The notes below the pieces were generated by a model. It was not told where the DNA came from and did no database searches. It saw nothing but the letters and a program-made list of their open reading frames with translations. Positions 28,066-37,772 of a stretch of 64,000 nt of DNA are shown piece by piece. How positions within the stretch are numbered: position 1 is the stretch's first letter; each line of letters opens with the position of its first letter. The stretch is from Adlercreutzia sp910585575. GTDB taxonomy: Bacteria; Actinomycetota; Coriobacteriia; Coriobacteriales; Eggerthellaceae. The position numbers were made by a program, and so were the translations under genes. Where the stretch lies: the NCBI RefSeq assembly GCF_951801035.1, contig NZ_CATOKT010000001.1. One strand, written 5' to 3'.

Positions 28066-28815
28066 CTACTCATCCGCGAGCTTGTAGCCAACGCGCCAGA
28101 CCGTAAGCAGGTAGCGAGGCTCGCTGGGGTTGTCCTCAATTTTCTCGCGAATCTTGCGCGCAAACACGGTAATGGAGTTTTCGTCCACCTCGGCGACCTC
28201 GCCCCACAAATGCTCGTAGATACGACGGCGTGTGAATACCTCACCGGGGCTTTCAGCCAAAAGCGAGAGGATTTCAAACTCCTTGGCCGTAAGCGGCACC
28301 ACCTCGCCGCGCAGGCGCACCTCGTAGCGATCGAACAGCACCTCCAAGTCGCCCACCACCACGTGATCGGGCCGGACAGGGGCGGCAGCTTCCGCGGAGG
28401 CATCGGCCTCGTGCACCCGAGCATGCTGCATGTCGTCACGATGACGACGCACATGAGCATCGATGCGCAGCAGCAACTCGTCAGCAATGAACGGCTTGGT
28501 CACGTAGTCGTCAGCTCCAGACTTGAAGCCAGTGCTCTTATCCACGATATCGTTCTTCGCGGTCAAGAAGATAACGGGGATGCGCCGGCCCTCGTCGCGC
28601 ATCTGGCGACACACATCGAACCCGTTCATGCCCGGCATCATCACATCAAGCAGCAGGAGGTCGGGACGCTCCTGATCAAGCAGGCGCAGCCCCTCTTTGC
28701 CGCTCAACGCGCCGCAGAATTCGTAGCCCTCCTCCTCCACCAAGTCTCGTAGGCTTTCGTGGATACCCGGGTCGTCGTCGATGAGCATTACCTTGATAGG
28801 CTTATCCAATACCAT
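28066..28815 (-). CDS. OmpR-family response regulator
   Basis: A 249-residue regulator: receiver domain (VMLIDDDPG, phospho-Asp in LLLDVMMPGMNGFD, Lys in VTKPF) and a winged-helix DNA-binding domain (TAKEFEILSLLAES, SITVFARKIREKI, VWRVGYKL). ATG 28813-28815 has GAGGAAGAGG upstream and overlaps the end of the sensor kinase gene by 14 bases. It should control the upstream dmsAB genes in response to the partner kinase. Confidence 0.93.
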   Translation of the reverse strand: MVLDKPIKVMLIDDDPGIHESLRDLVEEEGYEFCGALSGKEGLRLLDQERPDLLLLDVMMPGMNGFDVCRQMRDEGRRIPVIFLTAKNDIVDKSTGFKSGADDYVTKPFIADELLLRIDAHVRRHRDDMQHARVHEADASAEAAAPVRPDHVVVGDLEVLFDRYEVRLRGEVVPLTAKEFEILSLLAESPGEVFTRRRIYEHLWGEVAEVDENSITVFARKIREKIEDNPSEPRYLLTVWRVGYKLADE

Positions 28816-30535
28816 GGGTATCCTCTTCCTCCTCGTGCGGCAAAGCAGGCGCCTGCCCAGCCGCCTCACCCTTCTCCCCCTCGGACAACGACGGGCCGTC
28901 CTGGGGAAGGCGCACGGTGAAGATAGCTCCCTTTCCCAGCGCGCTTTCCACCTGTATGCTGCCCCCGTGCATCTCTACGTACTCACGCACAATGGCAAGT
29001 CCCAGACCCGTACCGTTGTAGCGCCGCGTCGACGATGAATCCACTTGAGCAAACTTCTCGAAAATGCGCTCCTGATCCGAAGGGGCGATGCCAATGCCCG
29101 TATCGGCCACCACCAGCCGCACCTGGCGGGTCGCTTCGTCATAGGTAGCGTCGACCCGCACGCTGCCGCCATCGGGCGTGAACTTCACCGCATTGCCACA
29201 CAGGTTCTGCAGCACGTGAACCAGCTTGTCGAAGTCGGCGTTCACCAGGGGAACATCGGGCGCCACACTGCTCGAGAACGTCAGGTTCTCCTTCGCGGCC
29301 AGCGGCCCCACCGTGGCCTTCACTATGGACACCACATCGCCCATATCTACCACTTCACAGTTCAGCCGCACGCGACCCGCATCCAAGCGGCTCATTTCCA
29401 AAATGTCATTGATCATCAGCATAAGCGCCTGGGAATTCGCCTCGATGCCCTTGAGGGCCCGGCACTCCTTCTCGTCCGTGGCCACCGCGTGCTTGTTCAG
29501 CAGGTCGGCAAAGGCCACAATGGAGGTCAGTGGCGTGCGCAGTTCGTGGCTCACCATGGAGAGGAAGTCCGATTTGTACTGGTTCTCGTCCACCAGTTGG
29601 GCGTTCACCGACTCCAGCTGCTTGCGCTGGCGCTCAAGCACCTCGTTGGCCTGCTGCAACTGAGCCGTGCGATCGGCCACCTGGTCCTCCAGATTGGCAT
29701 ACACGTCGGCCAGCTCACGGGCCATGCTGTTGAACTCGCTGGTCAACGCGCTCATTTCCTGCGAGGACTCGCTGTAGGAAAGCTGCACGTTCAAATTACC
29801 CTCGGACACTTGGGTCACGCCAGCTTGGATTTTCCCCAACGGCCGCGTGACCAGGTATGTAAGGGCAACATACACCACCACCAGGCACACCGCCAGCATA
29901 ACGGCGAAGAACAGCACGTCCTGCACAATAGAGTCGCGCTCATTTTGCTGGTACACATCCAGCGGCATGATGATGCTGATGGCACCGCCCACGCCCCCCA
30001 TCTGCCAGCCCTCTTTCGGGTTGCCTGTCACGTCCAGCTCGCCCACCGGCTCGCCATGGCACTGCAGGCACGCTTCCTCAATGGTCATGGGAGCCACATA
30101 GCGAAACACCTGCTCGCCCTCATAGTCGGCGAAACCGTAGAAATCTTTTCGCTGCGAATCGGCATGGAAGGCTTCCAAGGCCTCAGCCTCGAAGGAGTCG
30201 GGAAGCCCCGCGTCGTTGCGAGGCTCGAAATTAACGAAGCGCGTCGTGTAGTCGGATTGAAGGGTGAAAACCTGACCAATAATGCGGCCGGCAATAGCGC
30301 AATGAAGCCCCTGATAAACCCCATCTTCCGTAAAAGCCACCTCGGCCAAACGATCCTGGTTGTACACCATAAACTCCCACACGGCATCCATTTGCTGGGC
30401 CAAGGCTCGTCCCTGCACGCGTAACTCGTTTTCAGTTTGCGTATGCTGGTTCTTCGTCGTCCACAGCACGTTAGCGCCGAGCGATACGACCAGCAGCAAC
30501 GCAATCAGGCAAAGAAATTTCGTTTTCAACTTCAT
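28802..30535 (-). CDS. haem-c (Tll0287/DUF3365-like) sensor histidine kinase
   Basis: A 577-residue kinase: N-terminal helix (about 7-26), a periplasm-side sensor of about 160 residues containing one CLQCH haem-c site (about residues 157-161), a second helix (about 207-229), HAMP, a coiled coil, HisKA (SMVSHELRTPLTS) and HATPase (NLCGNAVKFTPDGG, DTGIGIA, GTGLGLA). The sensor matches the DUF3365/Tll0287 type, a haem-binding PAS-like domain thought to sense redox state or gas ligands. It sits 91 bp after dmsB and overlaps its response regulator gene, so it is a dedicated sensor for this reductase. Confidence 0.88.
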   Translation of the reverse strand: MKLKTKFLCLIALLLVVSLGANVLWTTKNQHTQTENELRVQGRALAQQMDAVWEFMVYNQDRLAEVAFTEDGVYQGLHCAIAGRIIGQVFTLQSDYTTRFVNFEPRNDAGLPDSFEAEALEAFHADSQRKDFYGFADYEGEQVFRYVAPMTIEEACLQCHGEPVGELDVTGNPKEGWQMGGVGGAISIIMPLDVYQQNERDSIVQDVLFFAVMLAVCLVVVYVALTYLVTRPLGKIQAGVTQVSEGNLNVQLSYSESSQEMSALTSEFNSMARELADVYANLEDQVADRTAQLQQANEVLERQRKQLESVNAQLVDENQYKSDFLSMVSHELRTPLTSIVAFADLLNKHAVATDEKECRALKGIEANSQALMLMINDILEMSRLDAGRVRLNCEVVDMGDVVSIVKATVGPLAAKENLTFSSSVAPDVPLVNADFDKLVHVLQNLCGNAVKFTPDGGSVRVDATYDEATRQVRLVVADTGIGIAPSDQERIFEKFAQVDSSSTRRYNGTGLGLAIVREYVEMHGGSIQVESALGKGAIFTVRLPQDGPSLSEGEKGEAAGQAPALPHEEEEDTHGIG

Positions 30536-30626
30536 CGCACAACACCCCCTCCCCTCTTACGGTGCAGTGTATCCAAAGATCGAAGCCGTGCGAAGGGGAG
30601 GATCGCACGGCTTCGATGAGAAAAAC

Positions 30627-31226
30627 TTACATGGTCAAGCGCTTCGGCTCGCCCTCCAAGGCTGCCGGCCGAGCATCGATGACTACCGAAGGATCGGTCT
30701 GCGAGGCATCCGGCAGAACTGATATCTGGTTCACTCCGTCAGGATGCGCTGCACGAAGCTCCTCGATCGGGCCGAACTCAAGAGCGCGCATGGGGCAGGC
30801 GGCCACGCAAGCCGGCTGCTCGCCCGCAGCACGCAGGTTGATGCACCCGTCGCAGCGATGCACTACTTTCAGCTCCTCGATCAGCACCGGGTGGCTGTAG
30901 GGGCAGGCCTTCGTACAATACTCGCACCCGATGCACTTGTCGTCATCGTGCTGCACCGTGCCGTCTTCCTCGTTGATGTAGGTGGCACCAGCAGGGCACA
31001 CCTCGACGCAGGCTGGCGTGTGGCAGTGGTTGCAGGCGCCCGAGTAATGGAACACTGCGGGCTTGGGGAACTCACCGGTTTCAAACGTCTCGACCTTGCG
31101 GAACAAGTACCCCACATCCAAATCATTCTTGTCCTTGCAAGCCACCTGGCAAGTACGGCACCCCACGCAAGCTTGCTGGTTGAAGTAGAAGCCCTGTGGT
31201 GCTTTGTTCTCTTTAACGTCGGCCAT
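30627..31226 (-). CDS. dmsB: DmsB-type ferredoxin subunit
   Basis: A 199-residue electron-transfer subunit with four [4Fe-4S] cysteine groups: CVGCRTCQVAC, CNHCHTPACVEVCP, CIGCEYCTKACP and CDGCINLRAAGEQPACVAACP. It passes electrons to the catalytic subunit encoded 3 bp upstream. No DmsC membrane anchor follows; the next genes are the two-component system. It has no signal peptide of its own and would be exported with the Tat-bearing A subunit. Confidence 0.92.
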   Translation of the reverse strand: MADVKENKAPQGFYFNQQACVGCRTCQVACKDKNDLDVGYLFRKVETFETGEFPKPAVFHYSGACNHCHTPACVEVCPAGATYINEEDGTVQHDDDKCIGCEYCTKACPYSHPVLIEELKVVHRCDGCINLRAAGEQPACVAACPMRALEFGPIEELRAAHPDGVNQISVLPDASQTDPSVVIDARPAALEGEPKRLTM

Positions 31227-31229
31227 GGA

Positions 31230-33854
31230 TTATTCACCGTCCTTGCAGACAACGCGAAGCGGCTGATCGGCATCGGCGCCCAGCGCATCGCCCGTATACT
31301 TCTCAATCTTGCACAGAGCCGAGTTGTATCCCGAGGTGCCCTGGCCATTAGGAGCGGGGCCCGTAAGGTAATTGTCGGCACCGGCCTGATCAATGCCCGT
31401 CGCCTCATCGACCGCCACCCAAGCGCCATGGGGAAGGGCGACCACGCCAGGCATCAAGCCGGCATACACGGTCGCATTGCGCACGCACTGCCCATAGGGG
31501 CTCGAAATGAGCACCGTATCGCCATCGGAAACTCCGGCGGCCTGGGCGTCGGCCGTGCTAATGAACACGGGGTTGGCCCATGCCTCACGCAACCAGCCGA
31601 TATTGTCGAACACGCTGTGAGCACGACGTAGATAGTGGGGGTTCATCACCTGCAGAGGGTACTCCGCCCCCTTCGCTGAGGCGTCCTCGTACCCGTTCGT
31701 TACCTTTACATAGGTGGGAATGGGGGTCACGTTGCTCCAGCCCATAGCGTTGTACGTGTCGGCCAGCGTCTGGCAGTAGATCTCCAGCTTGCCCGAGGGC
31801 GTTTCGACAGGGTTGGCCTCGGGGTCCTTCACGAAGTCCTCGAAGGCGATATAGCCGTAGTTGTCACCCGGCTGGCGCTTCACCTGATAGACGCCGAGCT
31901 CCTTCAGCTCCTGATAGGGCAGCTTACCCTCCTGCGGCGAACCTTCGACGCCCAGCGCATCGATGTCTTCCTGAGTAATGCCCACGGCCGGCACGTAGGT
32001 TTTGCCATCTTCGTCACATACCTCCATAGAGGCCAGCTGGTTGAAGTACTGCTGCTTCACGTCGAAGGGGTACACATCCGTGCGAGAAAGACCCAGCTTT
32101 TCAGCCAGTTCGCAGGCGATATCCTGATCGGACTTGCTCTCGTACAGAGGGTCGATAATCTGCTGGTAGGCCACCATCATCTCGCGGTTGGACTTGTGAC
32201 CCAAGGTTCCTCCGAACAGACCGTCAAAGCGCTCCCATTCGGTGCTGATGGGCAGAATAATGTCGGAGTACCGCGCCGCCGTCGTGTAGAACTGCGCATG
32301 GGCCACCACCATGTCCACCTTGCGATGAGCCTCAATGGCCCGCGCCATGCCCACATTCGTCTGCATCTTATTGCCGCTGGAGTGGTAAATGACACGAATA
32401 TCGATATCGCGCTTCTCGGCAGGATCATAGTGCTTAGTACCCGTAAAGGTATACGTGCCATTGAGGACAGCGTCCCATACTTCGTTGCCGTTAATGTGAT
32501 CGTCCACCGGGTTTTCGATCTCAGGCAGACCGTCCTTGCCCGCCTTAATGAGCGCAGGGCCGCCATTTCCCGAGGTCACGTGCATGGTAGTACCCGTCAT
32601 ATGACCGGACTTGCCCATATGGCCACCCATGGCACCCACGGTCATGATAATCTGCGGCAGGTTGTCGGTGTCGTTCACGCGAGCCGATGCCGCCGATACC
32701 AGGAAGGCCACCTTGTGATCCTTGCCCATGGCGCTTGCCAGCATGCGAATGTCCTCGGGGCTGGCACCGCAGATTTCGCTTGCCCACTCGGGCGTTTTGG
32801 GCGTATCGTCGTAAGCACCCAGCACATAGTCTTTAAAGTTGGTCTTTTCCTTGGCGTCAGCCGGCATGTGGTCGGCGTCGAAACCAACCGTACAACGGTT
32901 GAGGAAATCCCAATCAATCAGACCCTCGGCCTCATCCTGATCAAGCATAGCGTAGGCCACACCAAGCAGAAACGCCATATCAGTAGCAGGGCGAATGGGA
33001 ATCCACTGGGCGTCGAGAGTCGATGCCGTTTCACTGTACATGGGATCGATCACGATGAACTTCGCCCCATTGGCCTTGGCCTGCCAGTAGTTCCACATCT
33101 GGCTGCCAGCAGCACTCCACGCAGGGTTCATGGCCATCATGACGATAGTTTCGCAATTGCGCAGATCATAGCGGTCGTTGATGGTCTGATCCTGCATGTT
33201 GTCATGATGGAAGCCGATCAGAAACGGCGTCTTCGACCAAGAGCCATAGGAATTCGTGTCCCAGAAGTTCGTGAAGCCGCCAAAAGCGCCCAGCGTTCGC
33301 GTCATCTCGGGATTCCATCCCTTAAGCAACAGGATCGAACGATTGCCGTACTGCTCCTTCGCCCGCTTCAGCCCGTCAGCCACATAGTCGAGCGCTTCAT
33401 CCCAGCTGATGCGCTCCCATTCGTCCTTGCCGCGCAGCTCGCCGTTCGGGGCATCGGGACTCCACCCCTTGCGCTTAAGCGGGTACTTGATACGGTCTTC
33501 GGCGAAAACTTGCTGCGACTGACTGCGGCCACGTAGACATCCGCGCTGCTGGGGATAGTCGGGGCTGTCCTCGTGGGTGTCGTCGGTCTTCTGACGAATC
33601 GGCTTGCCCTCGTGCACAAGCACTTTGTTCAAGCAGCGGCCGCCGCAGTTATGCCAGCATGCTGCCGTAAGCCAGGTACCCTCCTCGGCTGGAGTCTCCC
33701 CCGTGGTAGCCAACTCGTCGCTCGAGCCGCTGGGAGACGAGCACGCCACCAACGAACCTCCCGCCAAAGCAACGGTTGCAGCCGCGCCGGCTTTCATGAA
33801 GGAGCGACGGTTCAGCATCGACGCCTGCTTGAACTTCTCAAGATAGGTTGCCAT
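31230..33854 (-). CDS. dmsA: DmsA-type molybdopterin oxidoreductase, Tat-exported
   Basis: An 874-residue molybdo-bis(MGD) enzyme of the DMSO reductase family. Tat signal NRRSFMKAG (about residues 15-23); [4Fe-4S] ligands CWHNCGGRC plus a Cys in QQRGCLRG; then the MGD-binding domains and a C-terminal MopB domain (NPHYLRRAHSVFDN, LISSPYGQCVRNA). The residue that ligates Mo is probably in NSYGSWSK, likely Ser, but I cannot confirm it. ATG 33852-33854 has AGAGGAGG upstream; the frame extends to 34013 without support. Substrate unknown: such enzymes reduce S-oxides, N-oxides or aromatic hydroxyls in this family of bacteria. Confidence 0.9.
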   Translation of the reverse strand: MATYLEKFKQASMLNRRSFMKAGAAATVALAGGSLVACSSPSGSSDELATTGETPAEEGTWLTAACWHNCGGRCLNKVLVHEGKPIRQKTDDTHEDSPDYPQQRGCLRGRSQSQQVFAEDRIKYPLKRKGWSPDAPNGELRGKDEWERISWDEALDYVADGLKRAKEQYGNRSILLLKGWNPEMTRTLGAFGGFTNFWDTNSYGSWSKTPFLIGFHHDNMQDQTINDRYDLRNCETIVMMAMNPAWSAAGSQMWNYWQAKANGAKFIVIDPMYSETASTLDAQWIPIRPATDMAFLLGVAYAMLDQDEAEGLIDWDFLNRCTVGFDADHMPADAKEKTNFKDYVLGAYDDTPKTPEWASEICGASPEDIRMLASAMGKDHKVAFLVSAASARVNDTDNLPQIIMTVGAMGGHMGKSGHMTGTTMHVTSGNGGPALIKAGKDGLPEIENPVDDHINGNEVWDAVLNGTYTFTGTKHYDPAEKRDIDIRVIYHSSGNKMQTNVGMARAIEAHRKVDMVVAHAQFYTTAARYSDIILPISTEWERFDGLFGGTLGHKSNREMMVAYQQIIDPLYESKSDQDIACELAEKLGLSRTDVYPFDVKQQYFNQLASMEVCDEDGKTYVPAVGITQEDIDALGVEGSPQEGKLPYQELKELGVYQVKRQPGDNYGYIAFEDFVKDPEANPVETPSGKLEIYCQTLADTYNAMGWSNVTPIPTYVKVTNGYEDASAKGAEYPLQVMNPHYLRRAHSVFDNIGWLREAWANPVFISTADAQAAGVSDGDTVLISSPYGQCVRNATVYAGLMPGVVALPHGAWVAVDEATGIDQAGADNYLTGPAPNGQGTSGYNSALCKIEKYTGDALGADADQPLRVVCKDGE

Positions 33855-34117
33855 TGATCCTCCTCTTCCTCTCGTGGCCCCGAAAGCCCTTCTCGGCTTC
33901 TGGGGCACGCTCTCAGAGTAAGAAATCCGCCTTGAGATAGCCATTACCTCTGGCCGCATTCTTTCTTTCCGAATTATTACCAGCCACTGACACGACATTA
34001 AGAAGGAACACAAATATCACTCGTAAATTAGCCCACGCAGAAACTCGGGAGAGCGCGACCCATCCAAATGCGACGCTCCCGCAGGACAAATGCAGCCAGA
34101 GCAACCACGGTTGGCTC
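33855..34117. other. intergenic region upstream of dmsA
   Basis: About 260 bases with no credible gene; it must hold the dmsA promoter (minus strand), but no consensus elements stand out. Confidence 0.4.
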
Positions 34118-34385
34118 CCCTGGCCAATCGAGAGCTATTTTCCATCGACAGCATATCAACAAGAAGTTTCTGGCCAATCGGAGGGCGATTTCCGTCGATT
34201 CGGTGGTCAAACAGCCTGCGATTTCCATCGCGCCTTTTTAGCCTCGGGAAAAGACCAGGTCAGGAAGGCGGCCGCTCTTGTGCTCGTTTCGCAGTGGACG
34301 CAAATCGACGGAAATCGCGGCCTGATTGGCCAAAAAGTTCCTATTTACGATGCATCGATGGAAAACGGGTCTTGATTGACCAACC
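34118..34385 (+). repeat. 266-bp inverted-unit element, copy C
   Basis: Plus-orientation copy nearly identical to copy B from CAGCATATCAACAAG through AGGAAGGCGGCCGCTCTTG to CGGCCTGATTGGCCAAAAAG. Three forward and two reversed units; no open frame. Confidence 0.85.
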
Positions 34386-34670
34386 CGCAAGGTTCAACAG
34401 AATTGGACCCAGCGGAGCTTCTCTCGCTCCCCCTGATACCGTACCTCTTGGGACTGCACACGAGAACACCAGCCTCTCCCAGGCAGCTCACACTTTAACA
34501 GACGGGGAAACCGAGGGGCCTCGCTGCACGTAGCGAGCCCCGCATTGCCCAACGGTGGCATCGGCGGCAGCACGCTGGCGGATTGCCGCCGATGCGCTCA
34601 TACGGAGCATCAGCAATAGCCGTGACCTCGGAGATCGGCTCCCTGCCCGCATGCCTGGGCGACTAGCTCC
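34386..34670. other. intergenic region 3' of iorB
   Basis: Non-coding. Two hairpins are visible: GGGGCCTCGCT/AGCGAGCCCC (about 34514-34542), a likely terminator for iorAB on the minus strand followed by TCGGTTT, and a perfect 11-bp inverted repeat CATCGGCGGCA/TGCCGCCGATG (34559-34594). Confidence 0.5.
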
Positions 34671-35480
34671 CTACCCGTACGCCTCGGCAGCGTGGTCGAT
34701 AGCTTGGAGGTTCATGGCTACGAACTGGGGCTTTACGCAGGATTCCACCGCTTGCTTCACCTCGTCCAGCGTAAGGGGAATGCGGTTTTGCGCCACAGCC
34801 ACCGCCAGCAGCATCATGTTGAGCGACTTGCGCGAACCCGAGCCCAAGGCCGTCACCAGCGCCTCGTCGTTCACGGGTACGAACAGCGGCACAGGATAGC
34901 CGCCTACGCCCGGGGCCTGGGCGTCTTTGCCTACGGTAGCAAAAGCCTCACGCGCAGCGCTAGGGGCGCTTGCGCTGGTTGCGCCCGCACTGCAATCGCT
35001 GAGGCTGCGGCCATCCCCGACGGCTCCGGCGGCAGCCTCGGCTCCCCCGAACGCCGCCTCGCGCTCTGCTTCCGCCTGCTGCTCCTGCGCGGCGTTCTTC
35101 TGCAGGGCGTTTTCCAACGCCGCCACCACATCGCCGGCGCGATAGGGCTGACTGGCCAGGGCCGCGGTTACCGGTTGGATGGCCGTGGTGGCCGTCACCA
35201 GCACGCCGCCGGGTGCCAAGTAGGGCAGCGCGCGGGCTGCCTCGCCCGGCTCCAGGGCAATAACCATATCGGCCGTGCCCGGCGTGATCAGCGACGAAAA
35301 AACCTCCTCGCCGTCCGACCCCATACGTACGTGGCTCGTGACGTTGCCGCCGCGCTGCGCCATGCCGATGGTCTCGGCGGTGCGCACCTGCCACCCGCGA
35401 GCCAGCGCTGCCTGGGCGAGCACTTTTGCCGCCAGCACGGTACCCTGACCGCCTACGCCGGCAAGAAGGACGTTAATCAT
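34671..35480 (-). CDS. iorB: indolepyruvate oxidoreductase subunit beta
   Basis: A 269-residue IorB with the N-terminal INVLLAGVGGQGTVLAAKVLAQAA and AETIGMAQRGGNVTSHVRMG segments of the 2-oxoacid oxidoreductase gamma-type domain. ATG 35478-35480 has GGAGG upstream and overlaps the end of iorA by 8 bases. With IorA it converts aryl pyruvates (indolepyruvate, phenylpyruvate) and CoA to aryl-acetyl-CoA, CO2 and reduced ferredoxin. Odd feature: an Ala/Glu/Ser-rich stretch of about 70 residues (about 140-205) interrupts the conserved domain and makes the protein longer than the usual ~200 residues. Confidence 0.9.
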   Translation of the reverse strand: MINVLLAGVGGQGTVLAAKVLAQAALARGWQVRTAETIGMAQRGGNVTSHVRMGSDGEEVFSSLITPGTADMVIALEPGEAARALPYLAPGGVLVTATTAIQPVTAALASQPYRAGDVVAALENALQKNAAQEQQAEAEREAAFGGAEAAAGAVGDGRSLSDCSAGATSASAPSAAREAFATVGKDAQAPGVGGYPVPLFVPVNDEALVTALGSGSRKSLNMMLLAVAVAQNRIPLTLDEVKQAVESCVKPQFVAMNLQAIDHAAEAYG

Positions 35481-37650
35481 GGCAGCCTCCTTCCGGCGCC
35501 GACACGGGCAGTCCGTCGATGGGCCCCGTCGGATCATCGCTGCGCACAATACAGCGCGCTACGGCAACCCCGCCGAATCCGAGACCCTCGGCCTGTCCCA
35601 GGGCCTCCCCCGCCGTCTCATCAGGCTCGCCGTTGATTTCCGTCTGCTGAAAATCGTTCATCTCATCTTCTAGCACTCGACCGTAAAGCGGCAAGTCAAC
35701 AGGAGCTTCATTCGGATTTGCGATGGCATCGAAGGGACACACCTGCACGCACAGACCGCAGCCGTCGCACAGGCTGCCATCCACGAACGCCTGGCCGCGC
35801 TCGCGAGAGGCAGGCCCGCGCCGCGCCTCGTCGAAGCCAATGCCCGGGCACCCAATGGATGTGATGCACTTCTTACAGCCCGTGCAGATATCGGCATCGA
35901 TGGCTACCGACGCTGCGGGCTTTTTCAGCTGAATGCAGGGCGCGCAGAAGATGACCGCCGAGGGCCCCTCAAAATCGATGGCCTGACGGGCTGCTTCCGT
36001 GGCACCTTCCAGGGAGTGGGGATTAGCAAAGGTGATGCACTCGATGCCGAGCCCCTTCAGCACTTCCTCAATCACAATAGGCCGACGCTTCTCGCCCATC
36101 AGCGTCACGCCGGTGCCCGGATGGGGCTGGCCGCCCGTCATAGCCGTCGTGGCGTTGTCCAAAATGGCGAAGGTGACATCGTGGCCGTTGTACACCGCAT
36201 TGGCCACGCCGGTCATGCCGCTGGCGAAGAACGTGGAGTCGCCGATGAAAGCCACTGCCTTCTTCCCCGGCTCGGCCACGGCGAAGCCCTGGGCCATAGT
36301 GAGGCCGGCGCCCATGCACAAGCAGGTGTCCACCGCATCGAGCGGCTGAGCGTTGCCCAAAGTGTAGCACCCAATATCGCCCGTCAGCACCGCGGGGCGC
36401 TTGCCCAGGGCGCGCTTGGCCGCGTAGAAGCTGCCCCGATGGGGGCAGCCCGCACACAAAACCGGCGGCCGCGCTGGAAGCGGCCCATCATAGGCAAGGC
36501 CGTTGCCGCCCGCAATGGCGCGATCAACCAGGCCAGCCACGCCATCGGTACCGCTGGTGCGGTCGAAGAAGCGCCCCAGGCGTCCGGCGATGTTTTCGGC
36601 GGAATTCTCGCCGCGGTCGTTGGCCGAGCCCGTCAACTTGCCCTGCACCCGCAGGTTCAGGCCACGAGCGCCAGCCAACTTGAGCATTTCCTCTTCAAGA
36701 ACGCTGTCCAGCTCCTCGAACACAATGACGTCGGTCAAGCCGGCAGCGAACGCAGCGGCCGTTTCCGCGGGGAAGGGATAGGGCGTACCCACGGCCATGA
36801 AGCGGTAGCGGGGCACCGGCACACCAGCCGCCGCAGCCGCGCGCTCGATGAGCCCCAAGGCCTCGCGAGCGTAGGCCACGGACACACCACCAGCCACAAT
36901 GCCGACGGTGGGGGCGCTGGAAGCGTCGGCAGCCCCGCCACTCTCAAACACCTGGTTGAACTGCGAGAACGTCGGATCAAAGTCGAAATCCCACGCCATG
37001 CGGGCCAAGCGGCGGATGATCTCGCCGTGGGCCTCGTAGGCACGCTTCGGGAAGATGACCCACTTCGGATCCTTCTGGAAGCCGTCGGCGGGCAGCGGAC
37101 GGCCATGGGTCTCCTCCTGCACCTCGAAGAAGGTGGAGGCATGGCAGATGCGCGTGGTAGGTCGCACGATAACCGGCGTATCGTAGCGCTCGGACAGTTC
37201 GAAGGCGGCCTTCATCATGGCCACACCCTGGTCGGGCGAACACGGATCGAGCACCGGCACCTTCGCGAAGGAGCCGAAGCGGCGCGTGTCCTGCTCGGTC
37301 TGGGACGAAATGGGGCCGGGGTCGTCGGCCACGAACAGCACGCACCCGCCGCGCACGCCCACATAGTTGAGCGACATCAGCGCGTCCGAAGCCACGTTCA
37401 GACCCACCTGCTTGCAGGTGTACAGCACCCGCGCTCCGCAGTACGAAGCGCCGGCCAGCATTTCAAGGGCGGCCTTTTCGTTCGTGGACCATTCCACATG
37501 CACGTCCTGAGCGACGCCCTGCCCGTGCAGCTTCGCCACCGTTTCCACCACTTCCGAGGAGGGCGTGCCAGGATAGCCTGCCACTACGTTCACCCCGGCC
37601 TCCAGAGCCGCGTGGGCAAACGCCTCGTTTCCCATTAACAGTTGCTTCAT
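35473..37650 (-). CDS. iorA: indolepyruvate ferredoxin oxidoreductase subunit alpha
   Basis: A 725-residue TPP-dependent oxidoreductase subunit. N-terminal pyrimidine-binding domain (LMGNEAFAHAALEAGVNVVAGYPGTPSSE), a TPP-pyrophosphate domain (GDIGCYTLG, GDSTFFASGMTGVANAVYNG), and a C-terminal ferredoxin domain with two clusters (CTGCKKCITSIGCP and CDGCGLCVQVCPFDA). Order and length match archaeal and bacterial IorA. It is the first gene of iorAB; a promoter is expected in the 120 bp before it, downstream of purE. Confidence 0.94.
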   Translation of the reverse strand: MKQLLMGNEAFAHAALEAGVNVVAGYPGTPSSEVVETVAKLHGQGVAQDVHVEWSTNEKAALEMLAGASYCGARVLYTCKQVGLNVASDALMSLNYVGVRGGCVLFVADDPGPISSQTEQDTRRFGSFAKVPVLDPCSPDQGVAMMKAAFELSERYDTPVIVRPTTRICHASTFFEVQEETHGRPLPADGFQKDPKWVIFPKRAYEAHGEIIRRLARMAWDFDFDPTFSQFNQVFESGGAADASSAPTVGIVAGGVSVAYAREALGLIERAAAAAGVPVPRYRFMAVGTPYPFPAETAAAFAAGLTDVIVFEELDSVLEEEMLKLAGARGLNLRVQGKLTGSANDRGENSAENIAGRLGRFFDRTSGTDGVAGLVDRAIAGGNGLAYDGPLPARPPVLCAGCPHRGSFYAAKRALGKRPAVLTGDIGCYTLGNAQPLDAVDTCLCMGAGLTMAQGFAVAEPGKKAVAFIGDSTFFASGMTGVANAVYNGHDVTFAILDNATTAMTGGQPHPGTGVTLMGEKRRPIVIEEVLKGLGIECITFANPHSLEGATEAARQAIDFEGPSAVIFCAPCIQLKKPAASVAIDADICTGCKKCITSIGCPGIGFDEARRGPASRERGQAFVDGSLCDGCGLCVQVCPFDAIANPNEAPVDLPLYGRVLEDEMNDFQQTEINGEPDETAGEALGQAEGLGFGGVAVARCIVRSDDPTGPIDGLPVSAPEGGCHD

Positions 37651-37772
37651 GCGATATCCGTTTCCCGCGTTGAACCAGGGTGCCGTCAGAAGCCGTCCGA
37701 TTGCTCCATCGGATCGAACGCCTGCCAGAACCCCGATAAGGGCGCCATCACTCGCGCCCGTCGCCCTGCGCT

